Positions 53,934 to 63,609 of a DNA stretch of 64,000 bases are shown piece by piece (position 1 is the first letter of the stretch; each line of letters starts with the position of its first letter). Source of the DNA: Hydrogenophaga sp. Its GTDB lineage: Bacteria > Pseudomonadota > Gammaproteobacteria > Burkholderiales > Burkholderiaceae_C. The stretch covers positions 1 to 64,000 of the forward strand of contig NZ_JAHCKL010000022.1 in the NCBI RefSeq assembly GCF_026125785.1, read 5' to 3'. The notes under the pieces are model-generated. The model was not told the origin of the DNA. It saw only the letters and a list, made by a program, of their open reading frames with translations, and searched no databases. The translations under genes and the position numbers were made by a program.

Positions 53934-55965
53934 GCCCGGTGGGGCCGGTATCGGGCGGCGCTGGCGTGTCCTCTTCCGGGGCGGCGGGCTTTTTCGGCGG
54001 GAACAGGAAGCTCAGCGGTGCGGCGCGTATGCGCCGGCGAATGGCCGCGCGGATGAGCTGGCGGTTGATCTCGCTGATGTTCTGCGCCCGCAACGCCAGC
54101 CGGAACGCGAGGTAGAAGCTCACGCCCAGGTTGATCGGCCCGATGGCCAGCACACCGGCAACCGCCCACCAGAGTGCGGGCTCGCGCAGCACCTCCCAGC
54201 CCAGCGCCATGGCCGCGGCCGTCACCTGGCCCGCCGACAGCGTGACGTGCCGCACGTCCAGCGGCAGGCCGAAGAAGACCGCGAAGGCGGGCACCAGGCC
54301 GAGCATGAAGCCCAGCGAGATGTTGGCCGCCAGGCCCGAGATGTTGCGCCGCAGGAAGTCGGCCCAGCGTGCGGCGCGCACATGGCCCAGCAGCGCTGTG
54401 AAACGCGGGTTGTGCTTCACCGCCGAGTCCAGGTTGTGGAAGACGTACCAGTTCTCCACCCAGCCGGCGACGATGCTGGAGGCAAACAGCAGCACCCCGG
54501 TGAACGCGGCGAACAGCATGGTGGGGCCGAGCAGGTGGATGTCGCGCAGCACATGCCGGGCCTTCTCCGGGCTGATCATGGCCTCGCCCCGGGCCAGCAG
54601 CAGACCGGCGCTGATGAGCACCACCACCGGGATCACCAGGCCGATGTTGCCGACGATGGACGCGATCTGCGAACGGAACAGGTTGGCGACCTCGTCGACG
54701 AACCGCCGCACCGCGCCGGGCTGCCGGATGTCGCGCAGCTTGGCCACCATGGCCGGCGCGGTCACGGCGGGCTGCTTGGTGGCCACCGTCATGTGCAGCA
54801 GCATGATGACCACGAAGGAGGTGGCGTAGTTCAGACCATTGGCGAAGCCGCCCCAGAAGGCGGTAAGGCCCAGGCCGGCGAGCAGGAACTTCACCCAGGT
54901 GGTCAGGCCGATGATGGCGCCGCCACCCGCCGCCTTGCGCAGCATGGCGCGGTACTCGTCGGCGTCGCGGGTGATGTAGTGTTCGCCGCTCTCGGCGCTG
55001 CGCTCGGCCACCTTGGCGGCGGTGAGATGGGAACTGCTGGCGATCAGCGCGCGGATGCTGCGCCGGTCCAGGCCCACTTGCGCCAGATCGGCCAGCAGCG
55101 CTGCGGCCGCACGCTCGCGCTGTTCCGACTGCAGGCAGTCCAGCAGCTCCTTGACGCGCACGATGCGTTCGCGCAACTGGCGCAGCCGGAACACGATGCC
55201 CACCGAGACGCCATGTTCCTCCAGGTGCGAGTAGACGGTGTAGGCCGCCTGGCGGCAGGCATCCAGCCGCTCGCGCAAGGTCTCGGCGGCAGCCATGGAC
55301 TGGGGGCTGCGCGCGCCGTGTGCATCCACCGCGCGCCGCAGCGCCTCGAAGTCCGACGGCAACTGGTGAAAGGAGCGCTGCGCCTGCGCCTCGGCGGACA
55401 TGCGGATGCGGATCTCGGAGGCGAAGCCGGTGGCACTGATCTGGCTCACGCAGAAGATCAGCGCGTCCATCAAGGCCTTGTCCCAGAAGGCATCGACCCG
55501 CGGCGGTCCGTTGGCGGCCGGCGCCTCGTCGTCGGTCAGCGTGGCCCGCAGGCGCTTGAGGGTGTCGCTGTCCAGGGCCTTGAGCCAGCGCACGTCAAAC
55601 CGCGTGGGCAGCAGCAGGTCGAACAGCTCGGCCATGTCGGTGGTCTCGGGCGTGCCCGGCAGCACTTTCTTGCGCAGGCGGTTGCCCAGCTCGCTGAGAA
55701 AGGCGGTGCGTGGCGCGAAGCCGTGGTCGGCCAGCAGGGGGGTGATGTCCACCGTGCCGATGAACACGCTCCACCAGCGGCGCCAGCGGGTGCGCCCCAC
55801 CGCGCTGGCCTGGACCGCATCGGTGAAGGCGCGCACGCGCTGCACCGCGGCCTGTACATCCTTGCCATCGCCGCGCACCCAGCGCAAGGCATCCATGAGC
55901 CAGAGATGGCGGTGCGCCAGCGGCGCATCGGGATTCAGGCTGGCCAGCAGGGTGGCGGCTTCCAT
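53926..55965 (-). CDS. membrane protein of the SpecificRecomb (Gcr) family
   Basis: A 679-residue protein. The first 370 residues are soluble and helical; the rest has about seven hydrophobic helices (VKFLLAGLGLTAFWGGFANGLNYATSFVVIMLLHMTVA, GLVIPVVVLISAGLLLA, TMLFAAFTGVLLFASSIVAG) [segments]. It belongs to the family labelled site-specific recombinase in databases from the Neisseria gcr gene, but the membrane topology makes DNA recombination unlikely and no recombinase catalytic motif is visible. It is coupled to thiL by overlap. The ATG at 55965 (MEAATLLASL) is the best start; a longer frame exists to 56085. Confidence 0.86.
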   Translation of the reverse strand: MEAATLLASLNPDAPLAHRHLWLMDALRWVRGDGKDVQAAVQRVRAFTDAVQASAVGRTRWRRWWSVFIGTVDITPLLADHGFAPRTAFLSELGNRLRKKVLPGTPETTDMAELFDLLLPTRFDVRWLKALDSDTLKRLRATLTDDEAPAANGPPRVDAFWDKALMDALIFCVSQISATGFASEIRIRMSAEAQAQRSFHQLPSDFEALRRAVDAHGARSPQSMAAAETLRERLDACRQAAYTVYSHLEEHGVSVGIVFRLRQLRERIVRVKELLDCLQSEQRERAAAALLADLAQVGLDRRSIRALIASSSHLTAAKVAERSAESGEHYITRDADEYRAMLRKAAGGGAIIGLTTWVKFLLAGLGLTAFWGGFANGLNYATSFVVIMLLHMTVATKQPAVTAPAMVAKLRDIRQPGAVRRFVDEVANLFRSQIASIVGNIGLVIPVVVLISAGLLLARGEAMISPEKARHVLRDIHLLGPTMLFAAFTGVLLFASSIVAGWVENWYVFHNLDSAVKHNPRFTALLGHVRAARWADFLRRNISGLAANISLGFMLGLVPAFAVFFGLPLDVRHVTLSAGQVTAAAMALGWEVLREPALWWAVAGVLAIGPINLGVSFYLAFRLALRAQNISEINRQLIRAAIRRRIRAAPLSFLFPPKKPAAPEEDTPAPPDTGPTGHG

Positions 55966-56002
55966 GCGGTGGGCTCCGGCAGAGGGAGGGCTCGGTGGGA
56001 TG

Positions 56003-56398
56003 TCAGTGCAGCACGCGCGACGGCGCGTCGCCCATGCCCGGGGCGCGCAGGGCGAACTCGGGCACGCCGGTCTCGAAGCGTTCACCGTCTTCCGCCACGC
56101 AGAAGAAGCTCCCGCGCATGCTGCCCGTGGGGGTTGCCAGGCGGGTGCCGCTGGTGTACTGGAAGGACTCGCCCGGACGCAGCAGTGGCTGGTGGCCCAC
56201 CACGCCCAGCCCCTTGACTTCCTCGGTGTGGCCGCGTGCGTCGTCGATGATCCAGTGCCTCGAAATCAGCTGTGCCGTCACGTCGCCCGCGTTGGTGATG
56301 GTGATGGTGTACGCGAAGGCGTAAACGTCCTCATCGGGCGAGGACTGCTCGCTCAGGTACTGGGGCTCGACCTCGCAGGTGAACAGGTATCGCGGCAT
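56003..56398 (-). CDS. apaG: ApaG (Co2+/Mg2+ efflux-associated) protein
   Basis: A 131-residue FN3-like beta-sandwich: [29 protein letters not shown] [segment], [25 protein letters not shown] [segment] and [16 protein letters not shown], close to E. coli ApaG (125 residues). The role is uncertain; cobalt and magnesium resistance is reported for the family. It is divergent from rpe. Confidence 0.96.
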   Translation of the reverse strand: MPRYLFTCEVEPQYLSEQSSPDEDVYAFAYTITITNAGDVTAQLISRHWIIDDARGHTEEVKGLGVVGHQPLLRPGESFQYTSGTRLATPTGSMRGSFFCVAEDGERFETGVPEFALRAPGMGDAPSRVLH

Positions 56399-56492
56399 GG
56401 CGGCATGTTACCTTGCCGCCGTGTCGCCGCGTGGGCCCTGCGAGAATGGGGGGCATTTCTCCGTCTCCTACCCCACGCCGCTCCAGTCCACC

Positions 56493-57167
56493 ATGTCCTA
56501 CCGCATCGCTCCTTCCATCCTGTCCGCCGACTTTGCCCGCCTGGGGGAGGAGGTGCGCCATGTCGCTGCCGCGGGCGCCGACTGGATCCATTTCGACGTG
56601 ATGGACAACCACTATGTGCCCAACCTGACCTTCGGACCGATGGTCTGCCAGGCCCTCAAGCCGCATGCGAAGAAACCCGACGGCACGCCGGTCCCCATCG
56701 ACGTGCACCTGATGGTCCAGCCGGTGGACGCACTGGCCGCCGCCTTTGCCGACGCCGGCGCCGACCTCATCAGCTTTCATCCCGACGCCAGCGCGCACGC
56801 CCACCGCAGCGTGCAGGCGATCAAGGCGCGTGGCTGCAAGGCCGGACTCACGTTCAATCCGGCGGCGCCGCTGGACGTGCTGGATTGGCTGATCGACGAG
56901 ATCGACCTCATCCTCATCATGAGCGTGAACCCGGGTTTCGGCGGCCAGAGCTTCATCGACTCCGCGCTGCGCAAGATCGAGCACGCGCGCCGCCGCATCG
57001 AGGCCAGCGGCCGTGACATCCGCCTGGAGGTGGACGGCGGCATCAAGCCCGAGAACATCCGCCGCGTGGCCGATGCCGGCGCCGACACCTTCGTGGCCGG
57101 CAGCGCGATCTTCGGCAAACCGGATTACAAGGCGGTGATCGACCAGATGCGCGCGGCGCTGGCCTGA
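56493..57167 (+). CDS. rpe: ribulose-phosphate 3-epimerase
   Basis: A 224-residue TIM barrel: [34 protein letters not shown] with metal and catalytic residues, [22 protein letters not shown] and [11 protein letters not shown]. It interconverts ribulose- and xylulose-5-phosphate in the pentose phosphate and Calvin cycles. The start is ATG 56493. It is usually close to gph and trpE in Burkholderiales; here a TonB receptor and small membrane protein intervene. Confidence 0.97.
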   Translation: MSYRIAPSILSADFARLGEEVRHVAAAGADWIHFDVMDNHYVPNLTFGPMVCQALKPHAKKPDGTPVPIDVHLMVQPVDALAAAFADAGADLISFHPDASAHAHRSVQAIKARGCKAGLTFNPAAPLDVLDWLIDEIDLILIMSVNPGFGGQSFIDSALRKIEHARRRIEASGRDIRLEVDGGIKPENIRRVADAGADTFVAGSAIFGKPDYKAVIDQMRAALA

Positions 57168-57190
57168 GCCGCCAGCGCCGCGTCCACGGG

Positions 57191-59269
57191 TCAGAACTTC
57201 ATCCGCGCACCGACGTAGAGCGAGCGCGGCTCCCCGGGCGTGAGGATGGCGGCATTGGCCGCCGCCACGTCGCGCACGCTGAAAAGGGCCACGTGGTTCT
57301 TGTTGGCCAGGTTGCGCGCTTCCGCGAACACTTCCCAGTCCTTGCCGGTCCAGCCTGCGCGCAGGCCCCACAGGGTGTAGCCGTTCACTTTGTAGGTGTT
57401 GCTGAAGTCGGCCCAGCGGCTGCCGACGATGTCGATCGTCGGTCCGGCGAAGAAGCCGCTGGCGTGGCGGTACAGCACCTCGCCGCGCAGCGCCACCTTG
57501 GGAGCGGCGGGCAGCACGTTGTTGCCGTAGGTGCCGTCGTTGCGGAAGCGGAAGTGGTTGACGGTGAGGTTGACCATCGGCTCGATGCGGTGTTCGCGCG
57601 ATTCGCCAAACGCGAAGCTGCCCCCGACCAGGGCTTCAAGGCCCGCGTGCACCGTGCCGTCGACGTTGATCGACAGGCTGGTGCCGGGCGCGGTGGGGTC
57701 GTCGCGGGAGAGGATCTCGCTGCGCAGCCGGGTGTGGTACAGCGCCACGTCCCAGCGCCAATGGTTGCGCTGGCCCAGGTCCTGCGTGCCTCGGGTGCCG
57801 ATCTCGAACACCGTGCCGCGCATCGCGTCCAGCAGGGTACCGCGCGGGCCACCGGGCGTCTCGTCCTCCAGTTCGTACAGCGTGGGTGCCTCGTAGATGC
57901 GGCTGACGTTGGCGAAGAGCTGCGTGGTGGGCGTGAGCTGGCGGATGACGCCGGCGCGCGGGTTGACGCTGTGGTAGTCGCCCTTGAGGTTGGCGCTGCT
58001 GACCTCCCGGCTGGTGGTCAGCGCCTGCGCGCCGTAGACGGCGGTCCAGTTCGGTGCGAACTGCCAACGGTCCATCACGAACAGCTCCAGGCTGTCGGCG
58101 CGGTTGTTCACCGCGGTCGACAGCGTCTGCGCGCCACCGGGCACATAGCTGTAGTTGCCGCCCTTGACGGTGGTGCTGGCCCAGTTCAGGCCCAGCAGCA
58201 GGTCGTGCGCACCCATGCGGCGCTGGTAGCGCACCGTGCTGCCCAGCGTGCGCTGCTGCGTGTCGATCAGCAGGGAAAAGAAAGGGGGTGCATAGACGAT
58301 GGGGTGGTAGAGCTGCTGGTCTTCGTAGGACAGGCCCACGGTCAGCTTGCTGTCGGCGTCGATGTCCCACACCGTCTTGTTGGCCAGGCGCCAGGTTTCC
58401 ACGTTGTAGCGGTAGTTGCCCGCCACCGCAGCTGCTTCGGCCTGCCTCGGGTCGTCCAGCCATTGCTGGCGCGTCAGCACGCCTGGCAGTTGCTGCTGGT
58501 TGTCCACGTAGGTGGCGTAGAAGCGGGTCTGCACGGCGTTGGAGAGCTGCAAGCCGCCGTTGGCGTACAGGCCGGTGCGCTGCTGCTTGTGGTGCAGGCG
58601 GTAGCCATCGGCCTGGCGTGTCTCGGCGGAGATCAGGCCGTCGAGGTTGCCGGAGCTGCCGCCCACCGTCACCCGGCTTTGCCACTGGCCGTGGCTGCCG
58701 GCGTTGAGCAGCAGCTCATTCGGCGCGCCGTCGCGCGCCGTGGGCGTGACGAAATCGATCGCGCCGCCGAGCGTGCTGGCCCCATAGGTCAGCGCGTTCG
58801 CGCCGCGCGCCACCACCGCATGGCTGGCGGACAGGGGGTCTACCTGGCGGTTGTGGTTGTTGCCATCGGCAGCCGTCACCGGCAGCCCGTCCTGCAGCAG
58901 CTTGATGCCGTTGCCGTCGTAGTTGGTGGCGTCCAGGTTGGAGCCTCGGCTGGAGAGGAAGGAGGAGTCGCCGGTCGAGCCGCTGGCGGCCCACAGGCCC
59001 GGCACGTAGCGCAGCATGTCGCCCAGGCTGGTGACGTTGCGCTGGCGCAGGCTTTCGCCGTCGACCAGCGACACGCCGCCCGGCGTCAGGGCCTGCTCGG
59101 TTTCCAGTTCCTGGCGGGCCTGGTCGGTGACGCGGCTGGTCTCGATGACGACGGTAGGCAGCTGTGGCGCTGCCTCCATGGGTGGCGGGGGAGGCGGTGT
59201 CTGCGCGAGGGCGCAGGGTGCGAGCACGGCGGCGCAGAGCGCGACGCGCGAAGAATGTTTCGGTTTCAT
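57191..59269 (-). CDS. TonB-dependent outer membrane receptor (FecA-like)
   Basis: A 692-residue receptor: signal peptide of about 22 residues (RVALCAAVLAPCALAQ), a Pro-rich linker, a TonB box-like TVVIETS, a plug domain (SLGDMLRYVPGLW, LLQDGLPVTAADG, YGASTLGGAIDFVTP) and a beta barrel ending in Phe (GARMKF). It imports a siderophore, metal complex or other ligand. It belongs to the FecA-like group without an N-terminal signalling domain. It lies 102 bases from a small membrane protein gene upstream on the same strand and converges on rpe. Confidence 0.93.
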   Translation of the reverse strand: MKPKHSSRVALCAAVLAPCALAQTPPPPPPMEAAPQLPTVVIETSRVTDQARQELETEQALTPGGVSLVDGESLRQRNVTSLGDMLRYVPGLWAASGSTGDSSFLSSRGSNLDATNYDGNGIKLLQDGLPVTAADGNNHNRQVDPLSASHAVVARGANALTYGASTLGGAIDFVTPTARDGAPNELLLNAGSHGQWQSRVTVGGSSGNLDGLISAETRQADGYRLHHKQQRTGLYANGGLQLSNAVQTRFYATYVDNQQQLPGVLTRQQWLDDPRQAEAAAVAGNYRYNVETWRLANKTVWDIDADSKLTVGLSYEDQQLYHPIVYAPPFFSLLIDTQQRTLGSTVRYQRRMGAHDLLLGLNWASTTVKGGNYSYVPGGAQTLSTAVNNRADSLELFVMDRWQFAPNWTAVYGAQALTTSREVSSANLKGDYHSVNPRAGVIRQLTPTTQLFANVSRIYEAPTLYELEDETPGGPRGTLLDAMRGTVFEIGTRGTQDLGQRNHWRWDVALYHTRLRSEILSRDDPTAPGTSLSINVDGTVHAGLEALVGGSFAFGESREHRIEPMVNLTVNHFRFRNDGTYGNNVLPAAPKVALRGEVLYRHASGFFAGPTIDIVGSRWADFSNTYKVNGYTLWGLRAGWTGKDWEVFAEARNLANKNHVALFSVRDVAAANAAILTPGEPRSLYVGARMKF

Positions 59270-59371
59270 GATGTGGCTGTCCAGGGTCGGGCCAGGCTGC
59301 CAAGGCAGCGCCGGGCCGGGTGAGGGCATCGACCGCAGCTCGAACGACGAGCGCGGCGGAAGAGGGGGTGG

Positions 59372-59785
59372 TCAGGACCTGGAGGTGGGCGGGCCGTGCG
59401 AGGGCGGTCGCAGAGCCTCTCGTGGCAGCACGGTGGCGGGCCGTCCGGCCGGCACCTGGTGCTCGCGGGCGTCCGGCAGCCAGGTGGCCATGGCGGGCGC
59501 GGGCGGCAGCGCCGGTGCGTGGACCACCGCGCACAGCTTGGCGCAGGCGGCCAGGTGCTCGGCATGGGCCCCGTCCAGCTTCAGCGCCTCGCGGATCTCC
59601 GCCGGCAGCGCGGCGGCGGCCTCACGGGCGCTCGAAGGGTCGCCGCACCATGCGGACATCGCCCCGCGGTCCGAGGCGATCGCCATCGCCGCGTGCGCCA
59701 CCGGCATGCACAGTTGCATGAGCACGGCCCACAGGACCAGTGTCCAGGCCAGGCGCAGGCGCAACAGAGAAGGGCGGCGGGGCAT
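59372..59785 (-). CDS. small membrane/secreted protein, DUF2946-like
   Basis: A 137-residue protein with one N-terminal hydrophobic segment (AWTLVLWAVLMQLCMPVAHAA, about residues 13-33) and few cysteines (AWCGDPSS, LAACAKLCAVV). The size, N-terminal helix and position before a TonB receptor recall the DUF2946 proteins that accompany metal receptors. The family call is tentative. The ATG at 59785 is chosen from the longer frame. Confidence 0.6.
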   Translation of the reverse strand: MPRRPSLLRLRLAWTLVLWAVLMQLCMPVAHAAMAIASDRGAMSAWCGDPSSAREAAAALPAEIREALKLDGAHAEHLAACAKLCAVVHAPALPPAPAMATWLPDAREHQVPAGRPATVLPREALRPPSHGPPTSRS

Positions 59786-59876
59786 GGGGGCGCATTGTAG
59801 TGAGCGGACCTGGGCGGACGTCCACGACAATTCATGGTTGCGGTTTTTGCTGTCTCCTGTCATGACTGTTTTCCCC

Positions 59877-60539
59877 ATGTCTTTGCCGAGCGCCGTCATC
59901 GTCGACCTGGACGGCACCATGGTCGACACCCTGGGCGACTTCGACGTGGCGCTCAACCGCATGCTGTCGGAGCTGGGCCGGCCCGCGGTGGCTCGGGCCG
60001 ACATTGAGCGCATGGTCGGCAAGGGCTCGGCGCACCTCATCCTTTCTGCGCTGCGGCATGGCGGGCTCGATGAGCGAGGGGCGGCCGCGTTGCAGGCCGA
60101 GGCCTGGCGGCGCTACCAAGCCCATTACCTGGCCATCAACGGCGCGCACAGCACGGTTTACCCCGGTGTGGTCGAGGGCCTGTCCGTCCTGCGCGGGCGC
60201 GGCCTGCCGCTGGCCTGCCTGACCAACAAACCGCTCGCGTTCGCGCGCCCGCTGCTGCGGGCCAAGGGCCTGGATGGCTTCTTCGCGCACATTTTCGGCG
60301 GCGACAGTTTCGAACGCGCCAAGCCCGACCCGCTGCCGCTGCTCAAGACCTGCGAGGCCCTGGGCACACCGCCCTCACGGACCCTGATGGTGGGAGACTC
60401 GCAGAACGATGGCCTGGCTGCCCGGGCCGCCGGTTGCCCGGTGGTGCTGGTGACCTACGGCTACAACCATGGCGAGCCGATAGACCAGGCGCCGCACGAC
60501 CGGCTGATCGACTCGCTGGCCGACCTGCTGTCAGCGTGA
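59877..60539 (+). CDS. gph: phosphoglycolate phosphatase (HAD)
   Basis: A 220-residue HAD hydrolase: DLDGTMVDTLGDFDVAL at about residues 9-25 with the nucleophile Asp, CLTNKPLAFARPLL for motif II, KPDPLPLL with the lysine, and MVGDSQNDGLAARAAG for motif IV. It removes 2-phosphoglycolate. ATG 59877 or an in-frame ATG at 59862 can start it. It overlaps the converging chalcone-isomerase-like gene by nine bases. Downstream trpE is the usual neighbour. Confidence 0.94.
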   Translation: MSLPSAVIVDLDGTMVDTLGDFDVALNRMLSELGRPAVARADIERMVGKGSAHLILSALRHGGLDERGAAALQAEAWRRYQAHYLAINGAHSTVYPGVVEGLSVLRGRGLPLACLTNKPLAFARPLLRAKGLDGFFAHIFGGDSFERAKPDPLPLLKTCEALGTPPSRTLMVGDSQNDGLAARAAGCPVVLVTYGYNHGEPIDQAPHDRLIDSLADLLSA

Positions 60540-61145
60540 GGGCTTGCCCAGCAGGGCTTCCTTGAGCATCCAGTCCGCGGGCCTGGGTCCCAGCCAGATG
60601 CGCATGAGGGCGTCGAAAAACTCGGGTTCCTTGAAGGGCTCGCCTTCCACCTTGCCCTTGACCGTGATCACGGTTCCCGTGCTCGGGATCCAGTCGACCA
60701 GGAAGTTCTCGCCAGCGAGCAACTTCTTGTGGTTGCTGAAGATCTGGCTCATGCGCAGCACCCCGGGGATGAGCTTGGAGAAGGCCGTCCGGTCCATGTT
60801 GTCTTCCATGCCACGCGAAAACAGCTTGCCCAGTTCGGCGGAATCGATGTCGCGCAGCATGGTGATGGTCATGCGCTTGGGGCCCGGGGAGGCCAGCACG
60901 GCCTCGGGCGTGTCGGCCTTCTGCGCGAGGTAGAGACCCGCGGTGTAGACCTTGAACACCGCCTTGTAGCGGATGCCCGCGCCATTGAGCAGCAGCGGTT
61001 TGTCGGCCAGGGTGATGCGATCTTCCAGCCGGACGCCGCCCACGTCCAGCGCGGCGGCGCCGGCCTGCGCGGGCAGCCACAACGTCAGGCCCAGCAGCAT
61101 GGCGGCGAGGCTGGGTTTCAGTGGGATGGGACGGGTCTGTTTCAT
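60531..61145 (-). CDS. chalcone isomerase-like periplasmic protein
   Basis: A 204-residue protein with a signal peptide (AAMLLGLTLWLPAQAGAAA). The mature part reads VGGVRLEDRITLADKPLLLNGAGIRYKAVFKVYTAGLYL [segment], KRMTITMLRDIDSAELGKLF, and SNHKKLLAGENFLVDWIPSTGTVI [segment]: the bacterial chalcone-isomerase-like fold (PF16036). Role unknown; probably ligand-binding. It lies between gph and the trp operon on the opposite strand, with the trp control region upstream of it. Confidence 0.9.
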   Translation of the reverse strand: MKQTRPIPLKPSLAAMLLGLTLWLPAQAGAAALDVGGVRLEDRITLADKPLLLNGAGIRYKAVFKVYTAGLYLAQKADTPEAVLASPGPKRMTITMLRDIDSAELGKLFSRGMEDNMDRTAFSKLIPGVLRMSQIFSNHKKLLAGENFLVDWIPSTGTVITVKGKVEGEPFKEPEFFDALMRIWLGPRPADWMLKEALLGKPSR

Positions 61146-61243
61146 GGCGGGAGGGGGGTCTGGCAGGCGGAGCCCAGGGTGCGCGAGCGGAGGGCTTGCA
61201 GGCGGATTGTGCGCAGATTGGGCCGTGGCCGTGACGCCTTTGC

Positions 61244-61249
61244 TACACT
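61244..61249 (+). promoter_or_regulatory. -10 element of the trp operon
   Basis: TACACT preceded by TGC (an extended -10 look) lies nine bases before the ATG of the leader ORF. TTGGGC at 61218-61223 could be a poorly spaced -35 (20 bases). The spacing implies a leaderless or near-leaderless small ORF. Confidence 0.45.
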
Positions 61250-61257
61250 GCACCACC

Positions 61258-61341
61258 ATGTTCAACCCATGCACGATCCTCTCAGGTGGTCTGCCGAGCC
61301 GCAATGGCCGGGGAGCCTGGCCCTGGCGCAAGCCAGCGTAA
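61258..61341 (+). other. trpL: probable trp leader peptide ORF (Trp-Pro-Trp)
   Basis: A 27-codon ORF, MFNPCTILSGG to GAWPWRKPA, ends at TAA 61339-61341. Two Trp codons (61318-61320 and 61324-61326) lie near its end in a GC-rich stretch. The second sits in a hairpin CTGGC-GCAA-GCCAG (61323-61336). It precedes trpE by 169 bases, so it looks like an attenuation leader. The remaining leader (61342-61510) has GC-rich inverted segments but no run of T, so a classic terminator is not visible. A stalling ribosome could act instead through Rho or mRNA stability. Confidence 0.55.
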
Positions 61342-61510
61342 ACGTGCACTCCTCCCCCCCGGGGCGGGCTTCGCGCAGCAGGGCTACACCCTTCGCGAAC
61401 GTTCACCCCACACCCGAGACCGGCGGCCTCGCTGACCGGATGGCATGGACCCCAGCGCTCCCCGACCCTCCACCTGAACGGGACCGGCAGCGCCGACGGA
61501 AAGAACGAAC

Positions 61511-63010
61511 ATGATCACCGAACTGGAATTCAAAAGCCTGACCCAGCAGGGCTACAACCGCATTCCGCTGATGACGGAAGCCTTCGCGGACCTGGAAACC
61601 CCTCTCTCGCTCTACCTCAAGCTGGCCCATGGCCGGGGCGACGGCAAATACAGCTTTCTGCTGGAGTCCGTGGTGGGCGGCGAGCGTTTCGGCCGCTACA
61701 GCTTCATCGGGCTGCCCGCGCGCACGCTGCTGCGCTCCAGCGGTTTCGGCGCGGAGGCCCGGACCGAGGTGGTGCGCGATGGCGTGGTGGTGGAAACCGC
61801 GGTGGGCGATCCGCTGGACTTCATCGCCTTGTACCAGCAACGCTTCAAGGTGGCGCTGCGCCCAGGCCTGCCGCGTTTCTGTGGTGGACTGGCCGGGTAC
61901 TTCGGCTACGACGCGGTGCGCTACATCGAAAAGAAGCTGGAATCCACCTGCCCGCCGGACACCCTGGGCTGCCCGGACATCCTGCTGCTGCAATGCGAAG
62001 AGCTGGCGGTGATCGACAACCTGTCGGGCAAGCTGTACTTGATCGTGTACGCGGACCCTGCGCAACCCGAGGCGTACGCGAATGCCAAGAAGCGTTTGCG
62101 CGAACTCCGCGAGGCGCTGAAGTATTCGGTGAGTGCGCCGATGGTCAAGCCCACGCAGAGCTACCCGGCTGAGCGGGATTTCGCCAAGGCGGACTACCTG
62201 GCCGCCGTGGACCGCGCCAAGGAGCTGATCGCCGCTGGCGATTTCATGCAAGTGCAGGTGGGCCAGCGCATCAAGAAGCGCTACACCGAGTCCCCGCTGT
62301 CGCTCTACCGCGCGCTGCGCTCGCTCAACCCTTCGCCCTACATGTACTACTACCACTTCGGTGACTTCCATGTGGTGGGGGCATCGCCGGAGATCCTGGT
62401 GCGGCAGGAGCAGACGCCCGAAGGGCAGAAAATCACCATCCGTCCGCTGGCCGGCACGCGGCCGCGCGGCGCCACGCCCGAGAAGGACAAGGCCACCGAG
62501 CTGGAGCTGGTGAACGACCCCAAGGAGCGGGCCGAACATGTGATGCTGATCGACCTGGCGCGCAACGACATCGGCCGCATCGCGAAGACCGGCACCGTCA
62601 AGGTGACCGAGGCCTTCGCGGTGGAACGCTACAGCCACGTGATGCACATCGTGAGCAACGTGGAGGGCATGCTCAATGAAGGCATGACCAGCATGGACGT
62701 GCTCAAGGCGACCTTCCCGGCTGGCACGCTCACCGGTGCCCCCAAGGTGCATGCCATGGAACTGATCGACCAGCTCGAACCGACCAAGCGCGGCATCTAC
62801 GGAGGCGCCTGTGGTTACCTCAGCTACGCTGGCGACATGGATGTGGCGATCGCCATCCGCACCGGCATCGTCAAGGACCAGACGCTCTACGTGCAGGCTG
62901 CGGCGGGTGTGGTCGCTGACTCGGTGCCGGAGATGGAATGGAGAGAGACCGAACACAAGGCGCGCGCGCTGCTGCGCGCGGCCGAACTGGTGGAGGAGGG
63001 GCTGGAATGA
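61511..63010 (+). CDS. trpE: anthranilate synthase component I
   Basis: A 499-residue enzyme making anthranilate from chorismate with TrpG. The feedback-site motif LLES is present in [20 protein letters not shown] (residues 39-58), and the catalytic domain shows [21 protein letters not shown] [segment], [22 protein letters not shown] and [11 protein letters not shown]. The start is ATG 61511. The gene is coupled to trpG by ATGA (63007-63010). The leader upstream probably makes it respond to tryptophan supply. Confidence 0.98.
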   Translation: MITELEFKSLTQQGYNRIPLMTEAFADLETPLSLYLKLAHGRGDGKYSFLLESVVGGERFGRYSFIGLPARTLLRSSGFGAEARTEVVRDGVVVETAVGDPLDFIALYQQRFKVALRPGLPRFCGGLAGYFGYDAVRYIEKKLESTCPPDTLGCPDILLLQCEELAVIDNLSGKLYLIVYADPAQPEAYANAKKRLRELREALKYSVSAPMVKPTQSYPAERDFAKADYLAAVDRAKELIAAGDFMQVQVGQRIKKRYTESPLSLYRALRSLNPSPYMYYYHFGDFHVVGASPEILVRQEQTPEGQKITIRPLAGTRPRGATPEKDKATELELVNDPKERAEHVMLIDLARNDIGRIAKTGTVKVTEAFAVERYSHVMHIVSNVEGMLNEGMTSMDVLKATFPAGTLTGAPKVHAMELIDQLEPTKRGIYGGACGYLSYAGDMDVAIAIRTGIVKDQTLYVQAAAGVVADSVPEMEWRETEHKARALLRAAELVEEGLE

Positions 63011-63609
63011 GCGCGAACAAGGCGATCCGTGTCCTGATGGTGGACAACTACGACTCCTTCACCTTCAACATCGTGCAGTACCTGGGCGAGCTCGGGGCGA
63101 AGGTCGAGGTGGTGCGCAACGACGAGATCACGGTGGACGAGATACAGGCGCGGCTGGATGCCGGGGCGCTCGACCGCCTGGTCATCTCGCCCGGCCCGTG
63201 CTCGCCGGCGGAGGCGGGCATTTCTGTGCCAGCCATCCAGCATTTCGCGGGCAAGCTGCCCATCCTCGGCGTGTGCCTGGGACACCAGAGCATCGGCGCG
63301 GCCTTCGGCGGCCGCATCGTGCGTGCGCAGGAGCTCATGCACGGCAAGACCAGCGTCATCACCACCACGCAGCAAGGGGTGTTTGCCGATCTGCCCCGGT
63401 CGTTCACCGTCAACCGCTACCACTCCCTGGCTATCGAACGCGCGAGCTGCCCGGACTGTCTGGAGGTCACGGCCTGGACCGACGATGGCGAGATCATGGG
63501 CGTGAAGCACCGAACGCTGGCGATCGAAGGTGTGCAGTTCCACCCCGAGAGCATCCTGACCGAGCACGGCCACGCGATGCTCGGAAACTTCCTGGAGCAG
63601 AAGCCATGA
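63007..63609 (+). CDS. trpG: anthranilate synthase component II (glutamine amidotransferase)
   Basis: A 200-residue class I amidotransferase: [19 protein letters not shown] at the start, [21 protein letters not shown] with the catalytic Cys near residue 85, and [14 protein letters not shown] with His and Glu. It supplies ammonia to TrpE and may also serve folate synthesis. Overlaps of four bases tie it to trpE before and a threonine aldolase after. Confidence 0.97.
   Translation: MSANKAIRVLMVDNYDSFTFNIVQYLGELGAKVEVVRNDEITVDEIQARLDAGALDRLVISPGPCSPAEAGISVPAIQHFAGKLPILGVCLGHQSIGAAFGGRIVRAQELMHGKTSVITTTQQGVFADLPRSFTVNRYHSLAIERASCPDCLEVTAWTDDGEIMGVKHRTLAIEGVQFHPESILTEHGHAMLGNFLEQKP

Noticed and set aside
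53926-55965. A mobile-element recombinase marking an integrated element
   Set aside because: The protein is a multi-helix membrane protein without recombinase motifs, and the flanks are housekeeping genes with no att-like repeats.
61342-61510. A classical intrinsic terminator in the trp leader
   Set aside because: GC-rich inverted segments exist but no stretch of T follows any of them.
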